DNA from: Candidatus Gastranaerophilales bacterium
GTDB lineage: Bacteria > Cyanobacteriota > Vampirovibrionia > Gastranaerophilales > Gastranaerophilaceae
Length of the DNA: 64,000 nucleotides
NCBI GenBank assembly: GCA_944324485.1
Contig: CALUWM010000007.1
Span: forward strand, 1-64,000
Direction: 5' to 3'
The notes under the pieces were generated by a model that had not been told where the DNA came from, did not search any database, and saw nothing but the letters and a program-made list of their open reading frames with translations. The position numbers were made by a program, and so were the translations under genes. This document shows positions 53,546-63,003 of this stretch, in pieces (positions within the stretch are counted from its first letter, which is position 1; each line of letters begins with the position of its first letter).

Positions 53546-54112
53546 ATGACTGAATCAGTAAATAAAATGTTTGATTTAATAGATGATTTAAGTACATTGT
53601 GTGATGACGGTATACCGATTTTTCCTGGTCGCATGATTGTAAATACTAAAGAACTTTATAAAATCGTCAATGCTTTCCCTAATGCAATTTCAGATGAGAT
53701 TCAGGATGCTAGAATTATTTTAAAGAAAAAAGATGAGATAATACAAGACGCTAAATTAAAGGCAGAAAGAATAATTCAAGATGCAGAAAATGAAAGATAT
53801 AAGCTTTTAAATGAATCTAGTTTAAATAAAGCAATGGAAGAGCATGCTGAAAAATTTAGACAAACAGTTTTTGAAGAATGTCAGCAGATTAAGATGGCTG
53901 CTTTTAACGAAGCGCAAGAGCTTAGGTTGAATGCAAAAAATGATTCAATCAGAATGAAAGAAGAATCGCAGGAATACGCTCAAGCTCTTCTTAATAATTT
54001 AGAACAAGATTTAAACAGGTTATATCAAGTTGTTATGAATGGGCAACAAAGACTTCAAGAAATGAAATCCAATGATTCCATTCAGCAAATGGGTATGGAG
54101 CAAAATAAATAA
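53546..54112 (+). CDS. Coiled-coil protein, ATP-synthase-b/DivIVA-like
   Basis: 188 aa. The N-terminal 50 residues (LCDDGIPIFPGRMIVNTKELYKIVNAFPNAI) are followed by a long coiled coil (about 50-180) rich in Glu, Lys and Gln (KAERIIQDAENERYKLLNESS, EECQQIKMAAFNEAQELRL). The head differs from the DivIVA head, but cell-division or polarity scaffolds of cyanobacteria have this shape (inference). It starts 1 nt after coaD. Its stop codon is immediately next to the stop of the small minus-strand gene. Confidence 0.75.
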   Translation: MTESVNKMFDLIDDLSTLCDDGIPIFPGRMIVNTKELYKIVNAFPNAISDEIQDARIILKKKDEIIQDAKLKAERIIQDAENERYKLLNESSLNKAMEEHAEKFRQTVFEECQQIKMAAFNEAQELRLNAKNDSIRMKEESQEYAQALLNNLEQDLNRLYQVVMNGQQRLQEMKSNDSIQQMGMEQNK

Positions 54113-54259
54113 TTATTTCATTATTTCAGGGTGATTAGAGTTTGATAATATAATTTCTTTGTATTCGTTTTTATTGAAATCTATACCCCAGTTTTTAGTG
54201 TCCAGATTTTTATATTTCGGTTTTTTCTTTTTTTTGATTGATTTTGGTCGCATATCCAT
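54113..54259 (-). CDS. Small basic protein, 48 aa
   Basis: 48 codons from ATG at 54257-54259 to TAA at 54113-54115, 2 nt after the stop of the AMIN-like gene. It starts with a basic stretch (MDMRPKSIKKKKKPKYKN), then LDTKNWGIDFNKNEYKEIIL and ends NHPEIMK. AAGGAAG lies upstream within the end of the preceding gene, and translational coupling is likely. No family recognised. Its stop abuts that of the convergent coiled-coil gene. Confidence 0.5.
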   Translation of the reverse strand: MDMRPKSIKKKKKPKYKNLDTKNWGIDFNKNEYKEIILSNSNHPEIMK

Positions 54260-54261
54260 AT

Positions 54262-56052
54262 CTACATTACAACTTCCTTGGTCATGGCTGATTTTGTAAC
54301 CTTAACAAGCATTTTAGTTTTGTCAATTTTGACAATGAAAGTTGCAGTTTTATCTGTTTTTTCAGATAATCTGAATTTTATGTTGTAGTTTTCCAGTTTG
54401 GGTGTTTTAAAATTATGAAGTGCAAAAACATCATCAAAAATATATCCTAAAAGGCTTATATTATCATTGTATGAAACGCACATAAAGCCTCTTTCAGGAG
54501 CAATTTCAACATTTGATAGAACTTCAGGTTCTTTTATTGTTTCTGTGACTTGCTTTTGAAGTTGAGGTTTTGATTCTTCTTTTTCGATAGGAGAAGTTAC
54601 ACTTTGTTTGGTTTCTTTTACTTGAGGTTTTGTTTGTTCGATTTCTTGAGGTGCAATTTCAATAAAACTATCTTCTTTTAATATTTTTTGGATAATATCA
54701 TATTCTGATTGTTGTGTTTTGGTTTTTGGACCTTTGATGTCTCCGTAAGGTTCAATTTCTGCACGTTTATAATTATCTCTTAAATCGGGATCATAACTTG
54801 AAAGCTCATAATTTCTTTTAATTGCAGAAGTTGCAGGATCGCAAAAACCTGTTTGTCTAACATTTTTGTCAAATATAAAATATTGTCCGTTAGGAGTTTG
54901 TTTTTTGTTATCGTCTAATTTTATGGGTGTTAAGTTTTTAGTTTCATTTTTATCTAATAAGTCAGCTTTATTTTTAAGTCTTGGTTGGGGATTTTTCTTT
55001 GTTAAAACTAAAAGCATAATAAAGAAACTCATTATTCCTGCAATTCCCATAAGAATAATATCTTTTATACTTAAACCATATTTATTTAATTTATTTGTAA
55101 AAGATGTTTTAAATGAAACAAGCTTTTGTTTTACTGTTGATAGCTTGTTTTTTATTATGATTAAATAATCATATAAATCTTTTTGAGGCTCTTTTACAAC
55201 TTCTGTATTTTCTTCTGTTATAGGATTTTCTTCAATAGATTTTTCTTCTAAAGTAAAATCTTCTATCTCTGAAGGAGCTTCATTTTCTTTTAGCTGTTCT
55301 TTTGTTTCTTCTTTTGTTTCGGTTACATCAGAGAGACTTGTAGAAATCTTTTCTTTATTTTGATTAATTACATTATTGTTTTTATTTGTTTGAACATTTG
55401 TTTTTTTGATGGGTTCTGCTTCTTTTGTTGTTTCTTTTTTGGAAACAACTTTGGTTTTAGTTTTTGGTACAACAACATCATTTTTATTTTTTATTGGTTT
55501 GGTTTTATTTGCTTGTTTAGAGGAAGCTTCTTTTATTTTTGTTTTTTGAAAATCCAAATTTTTTTTTTGATTTTTTATTGTTTCATTATCTGTTGTGTTT
55601 TTTAGAGAAACTTTTGGGGTGTTTGGCACTGTTTCTGTCGCTATTTTCGAAGCAGCTTGAGCATTGCTTTTAACTGAAACTTTGAAGTTCAGTGGTTTTG
55701 TAGTGCCGATATTAATTTTTGTATATCCATTATTAACATCGGCCCCTGCATATTGGTATACTTTAGTGTCTACATTTCTTATATCTGAAGTGTTGAAAGA
55801 AGTTTGCGAAGTGGAGTTTTTGGTTTCAGGTAATAAAATGTAATAGTTTAAATCGCTTTTTTTGATTATTTTAACAGGTTCAGAGAATTTTTTAGAAGTG
55901 TATAAATTTACATTATAAGAATTTTCACTTGTTTTTGTGAGCTCAACTTTTGTTAAAGAGTTTTTGTATTCGTTGTCAATGGCGTTAACATTGGCTGATA
56001 ATGTAAAAAATGTTATAGCTAGAATGGAAATTTTAAATAAAACTCTATTCAC
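54262..56052 (-). CDS. AMIN-like secreted/membrane protein, low-complexity middle
   Basis: 596 aa. Signal peptide about 1-24 (ends VNA). Residues about 32-135 have the beta-rich AMIN pattern (KVELTKTSENSYNVNLYTSK, then LNYYILLPETKN, then NNGYTKINIGTTKPL). A long Lys/Thr/Asn/Glu-rich section follows (about 140-295), then a membrane helix (about 328-348) and a C-terminal soluble portion whose last 80 residues form a small alpha/beta domain (GFMCVSYNDNISLLGYIFDDVF). AMIN domains target peptidoglycan or secretin complexes. A second AMIN protein is encoded at 58852. The topology puts the AMIN part outside and the C-terminus inside. Function unknown. Confidence 0.7.
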   Translation of the reverse strand: MNRVLFKISILAITFFTLSANVNAIDNEYKNSLTKVELTKTSENSYNVNLYTSKKFSEPVKIIKKSDLNYYILLPETKNSTSQTSFNTSDIRNVDTKVYQYAGADVNNGYTKINIGTTKPLNFKVSVKSNAQAASKIATETVPNTPKVSLKNTTDNETIKNQKKNLDFQKTKIKEASSKQANKTKPIKNKNDVVVPKTKTKVVSKKETTKEAEPIKKTNVQTNKNNNVINQNKEKISTSLSDVTETKEETKEQLKENEAPSEIEDFTLEEKSIEENPITEENTEVVKEPQKDLYDYLIIIKNKLSTVKQKLVSFKTSFTNKLNKYGLSIKDIILMGIAGIMSFFIMLLVLTKKNPQPRLKNKADLLDKNETKNLTPIKLDDNKKQTPNGQYFIFDKNVRQTGFCDPATSAIKRNYELSSYDPDLRDNYKRAEIEPYGDIKGPKTKTQQSEYDIIQKILKEDSFIEIAPQEIEQTKPQVKETKQSVTSPIEKEESKPQLQKQVTETIKEPEVLSNVEIAPERGFMCVSYNDNISLLGYIFDDVFALHNFKTPKLENYNIKFRLSEKTDKTATFIVKIDKTKMLVKVTKSAMTKEVVM

Positions 56053-56136
56053 TTTTACTATCCTTTTATTTTTAATTTATAATTATTAATATTATAGTAT
56101 AAATATAAAATCTTGTAAAAAAAAGTTGGTTAATTA

Positions 56137-57057
56137 ATGGCAAAAATAATTAAAAAAGACGAAAAAAATATTTTTAAATCAGGAGTTGTGGTTCTTGTTG
56201 CACGTCCTAATGTTGGAAAATCAACTCTTTTAAATAAGATTTTAGGTCAAAAGGTAGCAATTACTACTCCTTTAAAACAAACAACCAGAAAAAATCTTAA
56301 AGGTATATATACAGATTTAAATTCTCAAATAATTCTAATTGATACTCCGGGGATTCATAAGCCAATAAATGAACTTGGAAAATATTTATCCGAACAGTCA
56401 AAAAGTGCATTAGAAGATGCTGATTTGATTTTGTTTATGGTTGATTCTACTGAGCCTTGCGGTTTGGGAGATAATTGGATATATGAAAATTATATAAAAG
56501 ACACTAAAACCCCTGTTTTATTGGTTTTGAATAAAGTAGATTTGATAAAAGACTTAAATAAAAGAGAATTGAATCTTTTTTCTTATAAAAAAATGTTTAA
56601 CGCTAATGTTGATTCAATTAAAATTAGTGCAAAAACCGGTAGAAATATTGATGATTTGATTAGTAAAATCAAAGATTTTCTTCCGTTAGGCGAAAAATTT
56701 TACGATGAAGATACAATTTGTGATTCTAATATGAGAGAAATTGCTGGTGAAATAATTAGGGAAAAAATAATTTTAAATACAAAAGATGAAGTTCCTCACA
56801 GTGTGGCTGTTTTGGTTGATGGATATAAAGAAGAAGAAAAAGTAGATAAGATTTCAGCAAAAATAATTGTAAATAATGAAAGTCAAAAAGGGATTTTAAT
56901 CGGTAAAAATGGTTCTATGTTGAAAAACATAGGAAAAGAAGCAAGGTTGGAACTTGAAAAAATGCTGGATAAAAAAGTTTATTTGGAGCTTTTTGTTAAA
57001 GTTCAAAAAAATTGGTTAAAAGATAAAAATGCAATAAGGAATTTTGGCTATAATTAA
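56137..57057 (+). CDS. era: GTPase Era, 16S rRNA assembly factor
   Basis: 306 aa. GTPase motifs: G1 ARPNVGKST (22-30; the usual Gly before RPN is Ala), G2 region KQTTRKN, G3 DTPG (69-72), G4 NKVD (132-135), G5 ISAKTG. The C-terminal KH domain (about 230-300) has LIGKNGSMLKNIGKEARLELEKML, which binds the 3' end of 16S rRNA during small-subunit assembly. Single gene; its stop overlaps the convergent ABC permease gene by 4 nt. Confidence 0.96.
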   Translation: MAKIIKKDEKNIFKSGVVVLVARPNVGKSTLLNKILGQKVAITTPLKQTTRKNLKGIYTDLNSQIILIDTPGIHKPINELGKYLSEQSKSALEDADLILFMVDSTEPCGLGDNWIYENYIKDTKTPVLLVLNKVDLIKDLNKRELNLFSYKKMFNANVDSIKISAKTGRNIDDLISKIKDFLPLGEKFYDEDTICDSNMREIAGEIIREKIILNTKDEVPHSVAVLVDGYKEEEKVDKISAKIIVNNESQKGILIGKNGSMLKNIGKEARLELEKMLDKKVYLELFVKVQKNWLKDKNAIRNFGYN

Positions 57058-57890
57058 CCTTTTACTGCTCCTTCGGTTGTGCCCGATATAAAATATTTTT
57101 GAAGTGCAAGAAAAAATATAACAATAGGTATAATGCTTACTATTGAACCTGCTGCGACAAGTCTATAATCAGAGCTAAATGCACTTGAAAGATTGTTTAT
57201 TCCGACAGGAAGCGTGAATAATTTTTCATTAGTTAAAACTATGCTTGGCCATAAAAATTCGCCCCAAGAACCAATAAAGGTAAATATTGCTAAAAGTGCA
57301 ACTGAAGGTTTTATCATTGGGAATAAAAGTTTAAAAAATATTTGGAAAGAATTGCAACCGTCAATTACGGCACTTTCTTCAATTTCTTTCGGAATGGTCA
57401 AAAAAGCTTGCCTTAAAAGAAAAATTCCAAAGGCATTAACTGCAAAAGGCATAACCATCCCTAAAAAACCGGCAAATGTTGAATAGCTGTCAATTAGATG
57501 CAATTTTAATGTAATTATGTATATAGGTAACATTATTGTTTGAAAAGGCACCATTATGGTTGCTAAAATAGCAAAAAAAGCAATTTTTTTTCCTTTAAAT
57601 TCCATTCTGGCAAGAGGGTATGCGGCCAGTGCTGAAAGAATTACGTTTAATACGACCGTTGATGCTGCGACAATAAAACTATTTATTACATATCGTATTA
57701 TAGGAACCAGTTTTAAAACTTCTTTAAAATTATCTAATGTAAAATCTTTTGGAATAAAAACAGGTGGATATGCAAAAATATTTTCACTTCTTCCTTTGAG
57801 AGCCGTAGATAAAAGCCATAAGAAAGGAATTAAGGAAAGTATGCAAATGAGTATTAAAACAATATGAGTAAATATATTTTTTATTTTCAT
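57054..57890 (-). CDS. Sugar ABC transporter permease, MalG-like
   Basis: 278 aa, six membrane helices. The EAA loop EIEESAVIDGCNSFQIFFKLLFP (about 180-205) contacts the ATPase. Type I importer permease of the CUT1 family for oligosaccharides or glycerol-3-phosphate. It overlaps the MalF-like gene by 4 nt. No binding protein or ATPase gene is next to the pair, so those partners are encoded elsewhere. Confidence 0.92.
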   Translation of the reverse strand: MKIKNIFTHIVLILICILSLIPFLWLLSTALKGRSENIFAYPPVFIPKDFTLDNFKEVLKLVPIIRYVINSFIVAASTVVLNVILSALAAYPLARMEFKGKKIAFFAILATIMVPFQTIMLPIYIITLKLHLIDSYSTFAGFLGMVMPFAVNAFGIFLLRQAFLTIPKEIEESAVIDGCNSFQIFFKLLFPMIKPSVALLAIFTFIGSWGEFLWPSIVLTNEKLFTLPVGINNLSSAFSSDYRLVAAGSIVSIIPIVIFFLALQKYFISGTTEGAVKG

Positions 57891-58756
57891 ACTTTATATT
57901 TATCCTTTTCAAAAACAAAAATGTTCAAAATGGAAAATCCCATTACAATCAAAAGTAATATAACCGCGCCTGCACTTGCAAGACCCAAATCTAAATTTTC
58001 AAATGCTTTTTCATAAATGTAATATACTATTGTTTTTGTTGAATCCAAAGGTCCTCCTTTTGTCATAACGTATATTTCAACAAAAACTTTCAGGGCAGAA
58101 ATTGAGCTTATGGTGCTAACTAATGCAATCATAGGCATTATATGCGGAATTGTTACAAGCATATGTTTTTTAAATCCAACTGCACCGTCAACTTCTGCTG
58201 CTTCGTATAGTTCTTTGGGGACGCTCATTAATGCGCTTAAATATATCATCATATAATATCCAACCCCTTTAAATATTGTAACCAGTGCAACGGATATCAT
58301 TGAATATTTAGGGTCAAAAAGCCATCCTATTGGACTAAAACCCAATTTATCAAGAAAAAAATTTAAAAGACCATTTGGCGCATAAAGCCATTTAAAGGCA
58401 ATTGCAACTACAACTATTGATATAATAACAGGAAGGTAGATGATTATTTTGTAAATATTTTTGCATTTTATATTTTGGTTAATAAGAATTGCTAAAAATA
58501 GTGGGAAAATAACCAAAAAAGGAACACATAAAATCAGAAAATAGAAGGTATTGAATATTGTTTTTAAAAATAAAGGTGATTTTATGAGTTCAAAATAATT
58601 GTTTAAAAAAACGAAATTTGGCGAATATATATTTTCTGAGTAATTAAAAAAACTGAGCCAAATTGTTTGAAAAAAAGGGATAAAGAAAAATACCAAAAGC
58701 ACAATAAAAGCCGGTAATAAGAATAAGTAAGCTCCGATATTTTTTTTCAAATCCAT
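57887..58756 (-). CDS. Sugar ABC transporter permease, MalF/UgpA-like
   Basis: 289 aa, six membrane helices. EAA loop ELYEAAEVDGAVGFKKHMLVTIPHI (about 190-214), then GGPLDSTKTIVYYIYEKAFE. It forms a heterodimer with the following MalG-like protein for uptake of a sugar in the CUT1 family. Translation of the two is coupled by a 4-nt overlap (ATGA). Divergent from the amidase gene, 95 nt away. Confidence 0.92.
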   Translation of the reverse strand: MDLKKNIGAYLFLLPAFIVLLVFFFIPFFQTIWLSFFNYSENIYSPNFVFLNNYFELIKSPLFLKTIFNTFYFLILCVPFLVIFPLFLAILINQNIKCKNIYKIIIYLPVIISIVVVAIAFKWLYAPNGLLNFFLDKLGFSPIGWLFDPKYSMISVALVTIFKGVGYYMMIYLSALMSVPKELYEAAEVDGAVGFKKHMLVTIPHIMPMIALVSTISSISALKVFVEIYVMTKGGPLDSTKTIVYYIYEKAFENLDLGLASAGAVILLLIVMGFSILNIFVFEKDKYKV

Positions 58757-58851
58757 ATGTAAATACTATATTAATCCAAATAAAAATTCAACAATCCGTA
58801 TTAGTTATTATTAATGAGTTAATGCTAAAATTAGAAAATAAAGGAAAATAA

Positions 58852-60831
58852 TTGAAATTACATAGACTGACAGCTGTTATATTATTTTTATTAATGCTGG
58901 CGGTGCAAGGTGTACTTTGCAGCGCTTTTGGTGCTGAAAGTTTAAAAATAAATGACATCGTAATTGATAATTCGGACAGGCTAATATATATAAGAGGAAC
59001 AGGGAGTTTTAAAGGGGCTCAAAGTGCTGTCTATGCGCCTACCCCAAGTAACAGTTCGGTTAATATAATCAATAACATAACGCCTTTTACGATAAGTTCT
59101 CCTTTTCGTTATGTTTTAGACATTCCAAATTCAACATTGATAGGTCCTAGCAGAAATTATAAACTTCAAAATTCAATTATTCAAAATGTTGCACTAAGTC
59201 AGTTTTCTGTTAATCCTAATGTGGTAAGGATTGTTTTTAGTGTCTCTAAACAGTCTGATTTATCGAAATTTAAAACTTATACAAATGGAACTGATATAGT
59301 TGTGAAATATAATTCATCTGTGATTGATAATTCTATTCAATATAAGTTTTATACTCCAACGGGAGATTCCAATAAATCTTCTTTGCTTCAAAATACTTCT
59401 GCAAGTTTAGTTTATAATACATCAAATGAAATTATAGAAATAAATCCAAGATTGCAGACAAAGTATTATCTAAGTCAGATAAGTCAAAATTCAGATGGCT
59501 TAATTTTAAGAGGACTTGGACAAATTTCTATGCAGAGAGCTTCATATAACGATGATAATACTATATCAGAGGTAATTTTAGACAGTGCTACGTTGGCTTC
59601 TAAGTTGGAAAACAAAACATATAATATTCCAAGCTCTAATAAAATAAAAGCTACTTTGACGATTAGTAAACTCACTTCTAAAAAAATTAAATTAACTCTT
59701 AAAAGCGATAACACTCGTGATTTTCGTTTCGTTATTTCTCCTGACGGACAAAGTCTTTTTGTTTCTCATAGAACATATGTTATTAATACTATTTTCTCTA
59801 CAAATACTGCAAAAGTTAATTCTTATAAGATGACCAAGAATTCAAATGGATATAGTATTTTTGATATAGTTTTTAATCAGGCTGTAACGTATGATGTTTT
59901 TGAATTAAATGACAGTTTTTATTTGGATGTAAATAATTTAGGCGATTATAATACTGTACTTTTTGAGCAAATGCTAAAGAATAGCGATATAAAGGTTCAA
60001 GTGCTAAAAATTTCTCAAGACAAGACTCGTTTTATTATCCCTATGAAGGATTTGAATTTTGCCTATGCAAATGTGGAAAGTAATGCTAAATCAATTAAAT
60101 TATGTTTTAAGGAAAAGGCAATAATCCCTGCTGTAAAAAATGAAGTATTAATTGCTGCAAAAAATGTTGAAAAGGAAATTAAAGATGAAAAGAAATCCCA
60201 AAATCTTAATGTAATATACATACCAAAAAAAGATGAGAAACCTGAAGTTGAAAAACCTAAAAAGAAAAAAGAACCTCCAACTATAAGCTCTATGAAAAAG
60301 GTTGTACTTGATCCGGGACATGGAGGAGTAGATAGCGGAGCGATTGGCGGCGGATATTATGAGAAAACTTTAAATTTAGCAGTTGCAAAGCTGGTTAAGG
60401 AAAGACTTGAGAAAAAGGACATATATGTTTATATGACTCGTTCAAAAGACGCTACTATGACACTTGAGGATAGAGTTAATTATTCTAATGAATCGAACCC
60501 TGATATTTATGTAAGTATTCATACTAATTCTACCGTTAAAGAAGATTCTTTTGGTCTTGAAACGCACTATTATAAAGATGACAGTTTTGAACTAGCTCAA
60601 AAAATTCATTCTGTATTTGCAAGTGAAAAGAATTTGAAAAAATGGGATACAAAAGACAGGGGTGTGATAAAATCTTGTTTTTATGTTATAAATCATACTG
60701 AAGCTCCCAGTGTTTTGATTGAGATTGGTTTTATATCAAATCTTGAAGAAAGAGCTAAGCTGTTAACTAAAGAAAGACAAGAACAAATTGCAGAATCTAT
60801 TGCAAAGGGCATATTGGAGTATTTAAAATAA
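58852..60831 (+). CDS. N-acetylmuramoyl-L-alanine amidase with AMIN domains
   Basis: 659 aa from a TTG start at 58852 (AAAGGA 8-9 nt before it; no better ATG). Signal peptide about 1-28. Beta-rich AMIN-type regions fill about 30-430 (at least two copies by eye). A Lys/Glu/Pro linker (about 440-480) leads to the Amidase_3 catalytic domain (about 483-655) with zinc and catalytic residues in LDPGHGG, YYEKTLN, SIHTNS and LIEIGF. It cleaves the peptide from the glycan of peptidoglycan, usually at division. murI follows without a gap, a wall-related pair. Confidence 0.93.
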   Translation: MKLHRLTAVILFLLMLAVQGVLCSAFGAESLKINDIVIDNSDRLIYIRGTGSFKGAQSAVYAPTPSNSSVNIINNITPFTISSPFRYVLDIPNSTLIGPSRNYKLQNSIIQNVALSQFSVNPNVVRIVFSVSKQSDLSKFKTYTNGTDIVVKYNSSVIDNSIQYKFYTPTGDSNKSSLLQNTSASLVYNTSNEIIEINPRLQTKYYLSQISQNSDGLILRGLGQISMQRASYNDDNTISEVILDSATLASKLENKTYNIPSSNKIKATLTISKLTSKKIKLTLKSDNTRDFRFVISPDGQSLFVSHRTYVINTIFSTNTAKVNSYKMTKNSNGYSIFDIVFNQAVTYDVFELNDSFYLDVNNLGDYNTVLFEQMLKNSDIKVQVLKISQDKTRFIIPMKDLNFAYANVESNAKSIKLCFKEKAIIPAVKNEVLIAAKNVEKEIKDEKKSQNLNVIYIPKKDEKPEVEKPKKKKEPPTISSMKKVVLDPGHGGVDSGAIGGGYYEKTLNLAVAKLVKERLEKKDIYVYMTRSKDATMTLEDRVNYSNESNPDIYVSIHTNSTVKEDSFGLETHYYKDDSFELAQKIHSVFASEKNLKKWDTKDRGVIKSCFYVINHTEAPSVLIEIGFISNLEERAKLLTKERQEQIAESIAKGILEYLK

Positions 60832-61623
60832 ATGTTTAGTAATGTTGGAGTTTTAGATAGCGGGGTCGGCGGTTTAAGTGTTTTATCGGAATTAGTTAAT
60901 GTTATGCCAAATAATAATTTTTTATATTTTGGTGATACTAAAAATATGCCTTATGGCACAAAAACTTCAGATGAAATATATTCATATACTAAAAAAATCA
61001 TAGAATTTTTTATTAAAAAAAATGTGAAAAATGTTGTTTTTGCGTGTAATACAACTTCGGCTGTTGCTTATGACAAGTTAAGTCAAGAGTATCAAAACAG
61101 TTTAAAAATTTTTCCTTTGATTCAAACTGTTGCAAAAAGTGCAGTAGAAAATTTAAAAGACGGGGATACAATAGCGATTTTTGCGACTCGTGCAACAATT
61201 AATTCAAAAAAATACGAAACAGAAATTAAAAAATATAATTCAAAAATCAATGTTCTAGGAGTTGATTGCACAGGGTTTGTGGAAATAGTTGAAAATAGAC
61301 TTTATGATAATAAAGAATCTTTTGATTTGATTAAATCCAAAATGGATATAGTTCAAGATTTTGGTGCAAAACGATTGGTATTGGGTTGTACGCATTATCC
61401 TTATTTAATAAATTTATTTAAAAAAATTAATCCAAATATTGAATATTTTAATCCGGCGGGTTGTCTTGCTGAAATTGTTAAAGAAGCCGTAATTAAAGAT
61501 AATAATTTTACAGATACCAAGGGAAACGTTGAATTTTTTGTTTCAAAAAATCCTGAGGAGTTTAGAAAAAGCGGCGCATTGTTTTTTGATATTAAAAATA
61601 GAATTGAATTAATTAATCAATGA
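60832..61623 (+). CDS. murI: Glutamate racemase
   Basis: 263 aa. It makes D-glutamate for peptidoglycan without a cofactor. Catalytic Cys pair in FACNTTSAV (about 74) and LGCTHYPYL (about 187), plus GVLDSGVGGLSVL (5-17) and FGDTKNMPYG. The ATG directly follows the TAA of the amidase gene. The 3' end overlaps glgC (convergent) by 11 nt. Confidence 0.96.
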   Translation: MFSNVGVLDSGVGGLSVLSELVNVMPNNNFLYFGDTKNMPYGTKTSDEIYSYTKKIIEFFIKKNVKNVVFACNTTSAVAYDKLSQEYQNSLKIFPLIQTVAKSAVENLKDGDTIAIFATRATINSKKYETEIKKYNSKINVLGVDCTGFVEIVENRLYDNKESFDLIKSKMDIVQDFGAKRLVLGCTHYPYLINLFKKINPNIEYFNPAGCLAEIVKEAVIKDNNFTDTKGNVEFFVSKNPEEFRKSGALFFDIKNRIELINQ

Positions 61624-62851
61624 TTGCACCTTTTGGCACAACGGTTATTCCTCCTTGGGAAACATAGAAGCCTCTTTTTAAATCTTCTTCTTTGTTGTAT
61701 CCGATTTCTGTGTATGGCGGTATTTCAACATTTTTATCTATAATTGCACGATTTATTTGAGAATGTCTGCCTATGGTTACATTTTCCATTAAGATAGAAT
61801 CTACAACGCTTGAATAGCTGTTGATTCTGACACTTGGAGATAAAACACAACCGGATATACATCCTCCGGAGATTATACACCCTTCCGAGACGAGAGAGTT
61901 CTTTGCAACTCCTACACGTTCGTCTTCATCCCAGATAAATTTTGCCGGTGGAAAGTTATAGTTGTATGTCCTTAAGGGCCATTGTTCAGAGTATAAATTT
62001 AATTCCGGAGAATAAGCCAATAAATCCATATTTGCCATAAAATAACTGTCTACATTTCCGACATCTCTCCAATATCCTTGTTCTGCAGGGAGCATACCTT
62101 GAAAGGTATTTGAACTGAAATTATAAATATAAACTCTTGAGCCATTTTTTAACATGTTAGGAATTATATTTTTTCCAAAATCATGACTTGATTCTTCGTC
62201 AAATGCGTCATATTCAAGTTCTTCGATTAATTTGTTTGGTTTAAATATGTAATTTCCCATAGAAGCAAGACATTTGGTCGGATCATTAGGTATATGTTTA
62301 GGAGTTGTCTTTGGTTTTTCTATAAAATTTTGCAATCTCCAATCGTCATCTACCTCAATAATTCCATATTCGCTTGCAAGTTCAATTGGAATTGCAATTG
62401 CGGATATTGTTAAGTCGGCATTTTTTTGTATGTGATAATCTAACATTTGTCGGACATCCATTTTATATATATGGTCTCCGCCAAAAACACAAACATGACT
62501 AAAATTTTCATCTGTTATTTGGTTCTTATTTTGATAAATAGCGTCTGCAGTTCCTTTGTACCAGTTGCCATCTGTTCTCATTTGTGCGGGGACAAGGTCA
62601 ACATATTGGTCAATTGAAGGACACAAATTCCAACCTCTTGAAATATGTTTATTTAGGGAATCTGATTTGTATTGTGTTAAAACTTTTATTTTGTAAAATC
62701 CGGAATTTACAAAATTATTTAATACAAAGTCAATAATTCTATATCTTCCTCCGAAGGGAACTGCAGGTTTTGCACGGTCTTTAGTCAAAGGATAGAGCCT
62801 TTTTCCTTGTCCGCCTGCTAAAATCATTGTTAAAACCTGATTGTGATACAT
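61613..62851 (-). CDS. glgC: Glucose-1-phosphate adenylyltransferase
   Basis: 412 aa. It makes ADP-glucose for glycogen. N-terminal nucleotidyltransferase domain with LAGGQGKRLYPLTKDRAKPAVPFGGRYRIIDF (12-43, catalytic and allosteric residues) and FGGDHIYKMDVRQML (Asp of the active site), then FIEKPK and SMGNYIF. The C-terminal left-handed beta-helix (about 300-400) ends with IIDKNVEIP. No other glg genes are in the window. It implies stored polyglucan as carbon reserve. Confidence 0.96.
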   Translation of the reverse strand: MYHNQVLTMILAGGQGKRLYPLTKDRAKPAVPFGGRYRIIDFVLNNFVNSGFYKIKVLTQYKSDSLNKHISRGWNLCPSIDQYVDLVPAQMRTDGNWYKGTADAIYQNKNQITDENFSHVCVFGGDHIYKMDVRQMLDYHIQKNADLTISAIAIPIELASEYGIIEVDDDWRLQNFIEKPKTTPKHIPNDPTKCLASMGNYIFKPNKLIEELEYDAFDEESSHDFGKNIIPNMLKNGSRVYIYNFSSNTFQGMLPAEQGYWRDVGNVDSYFMANMDLLAYSPELNLYSEQWPLRTYNYNFPPAKFIWDEDERVGVAKNSLVSEGCIISGGCISGCVLSPSVRINSYSSVVDSILMENVTIGRHSQINRAIIDKNVEIPPYTEIGYNKEEDLKRGFYVSQGGITVVPKGAIID

Positions 62852-63003
62852 AATAATACCTATTTATTTCTATTATTATTCTACTTTTTTGAATAATGAA
62901 ATACAATAATTCAAATATATGTATTTTGGAGTAATAATTTTTTATCATCTTAACTAAGATGATTTTTGTTGTAAAATTGTTATATAGGTAAATAAGGGAT
63001 TTT

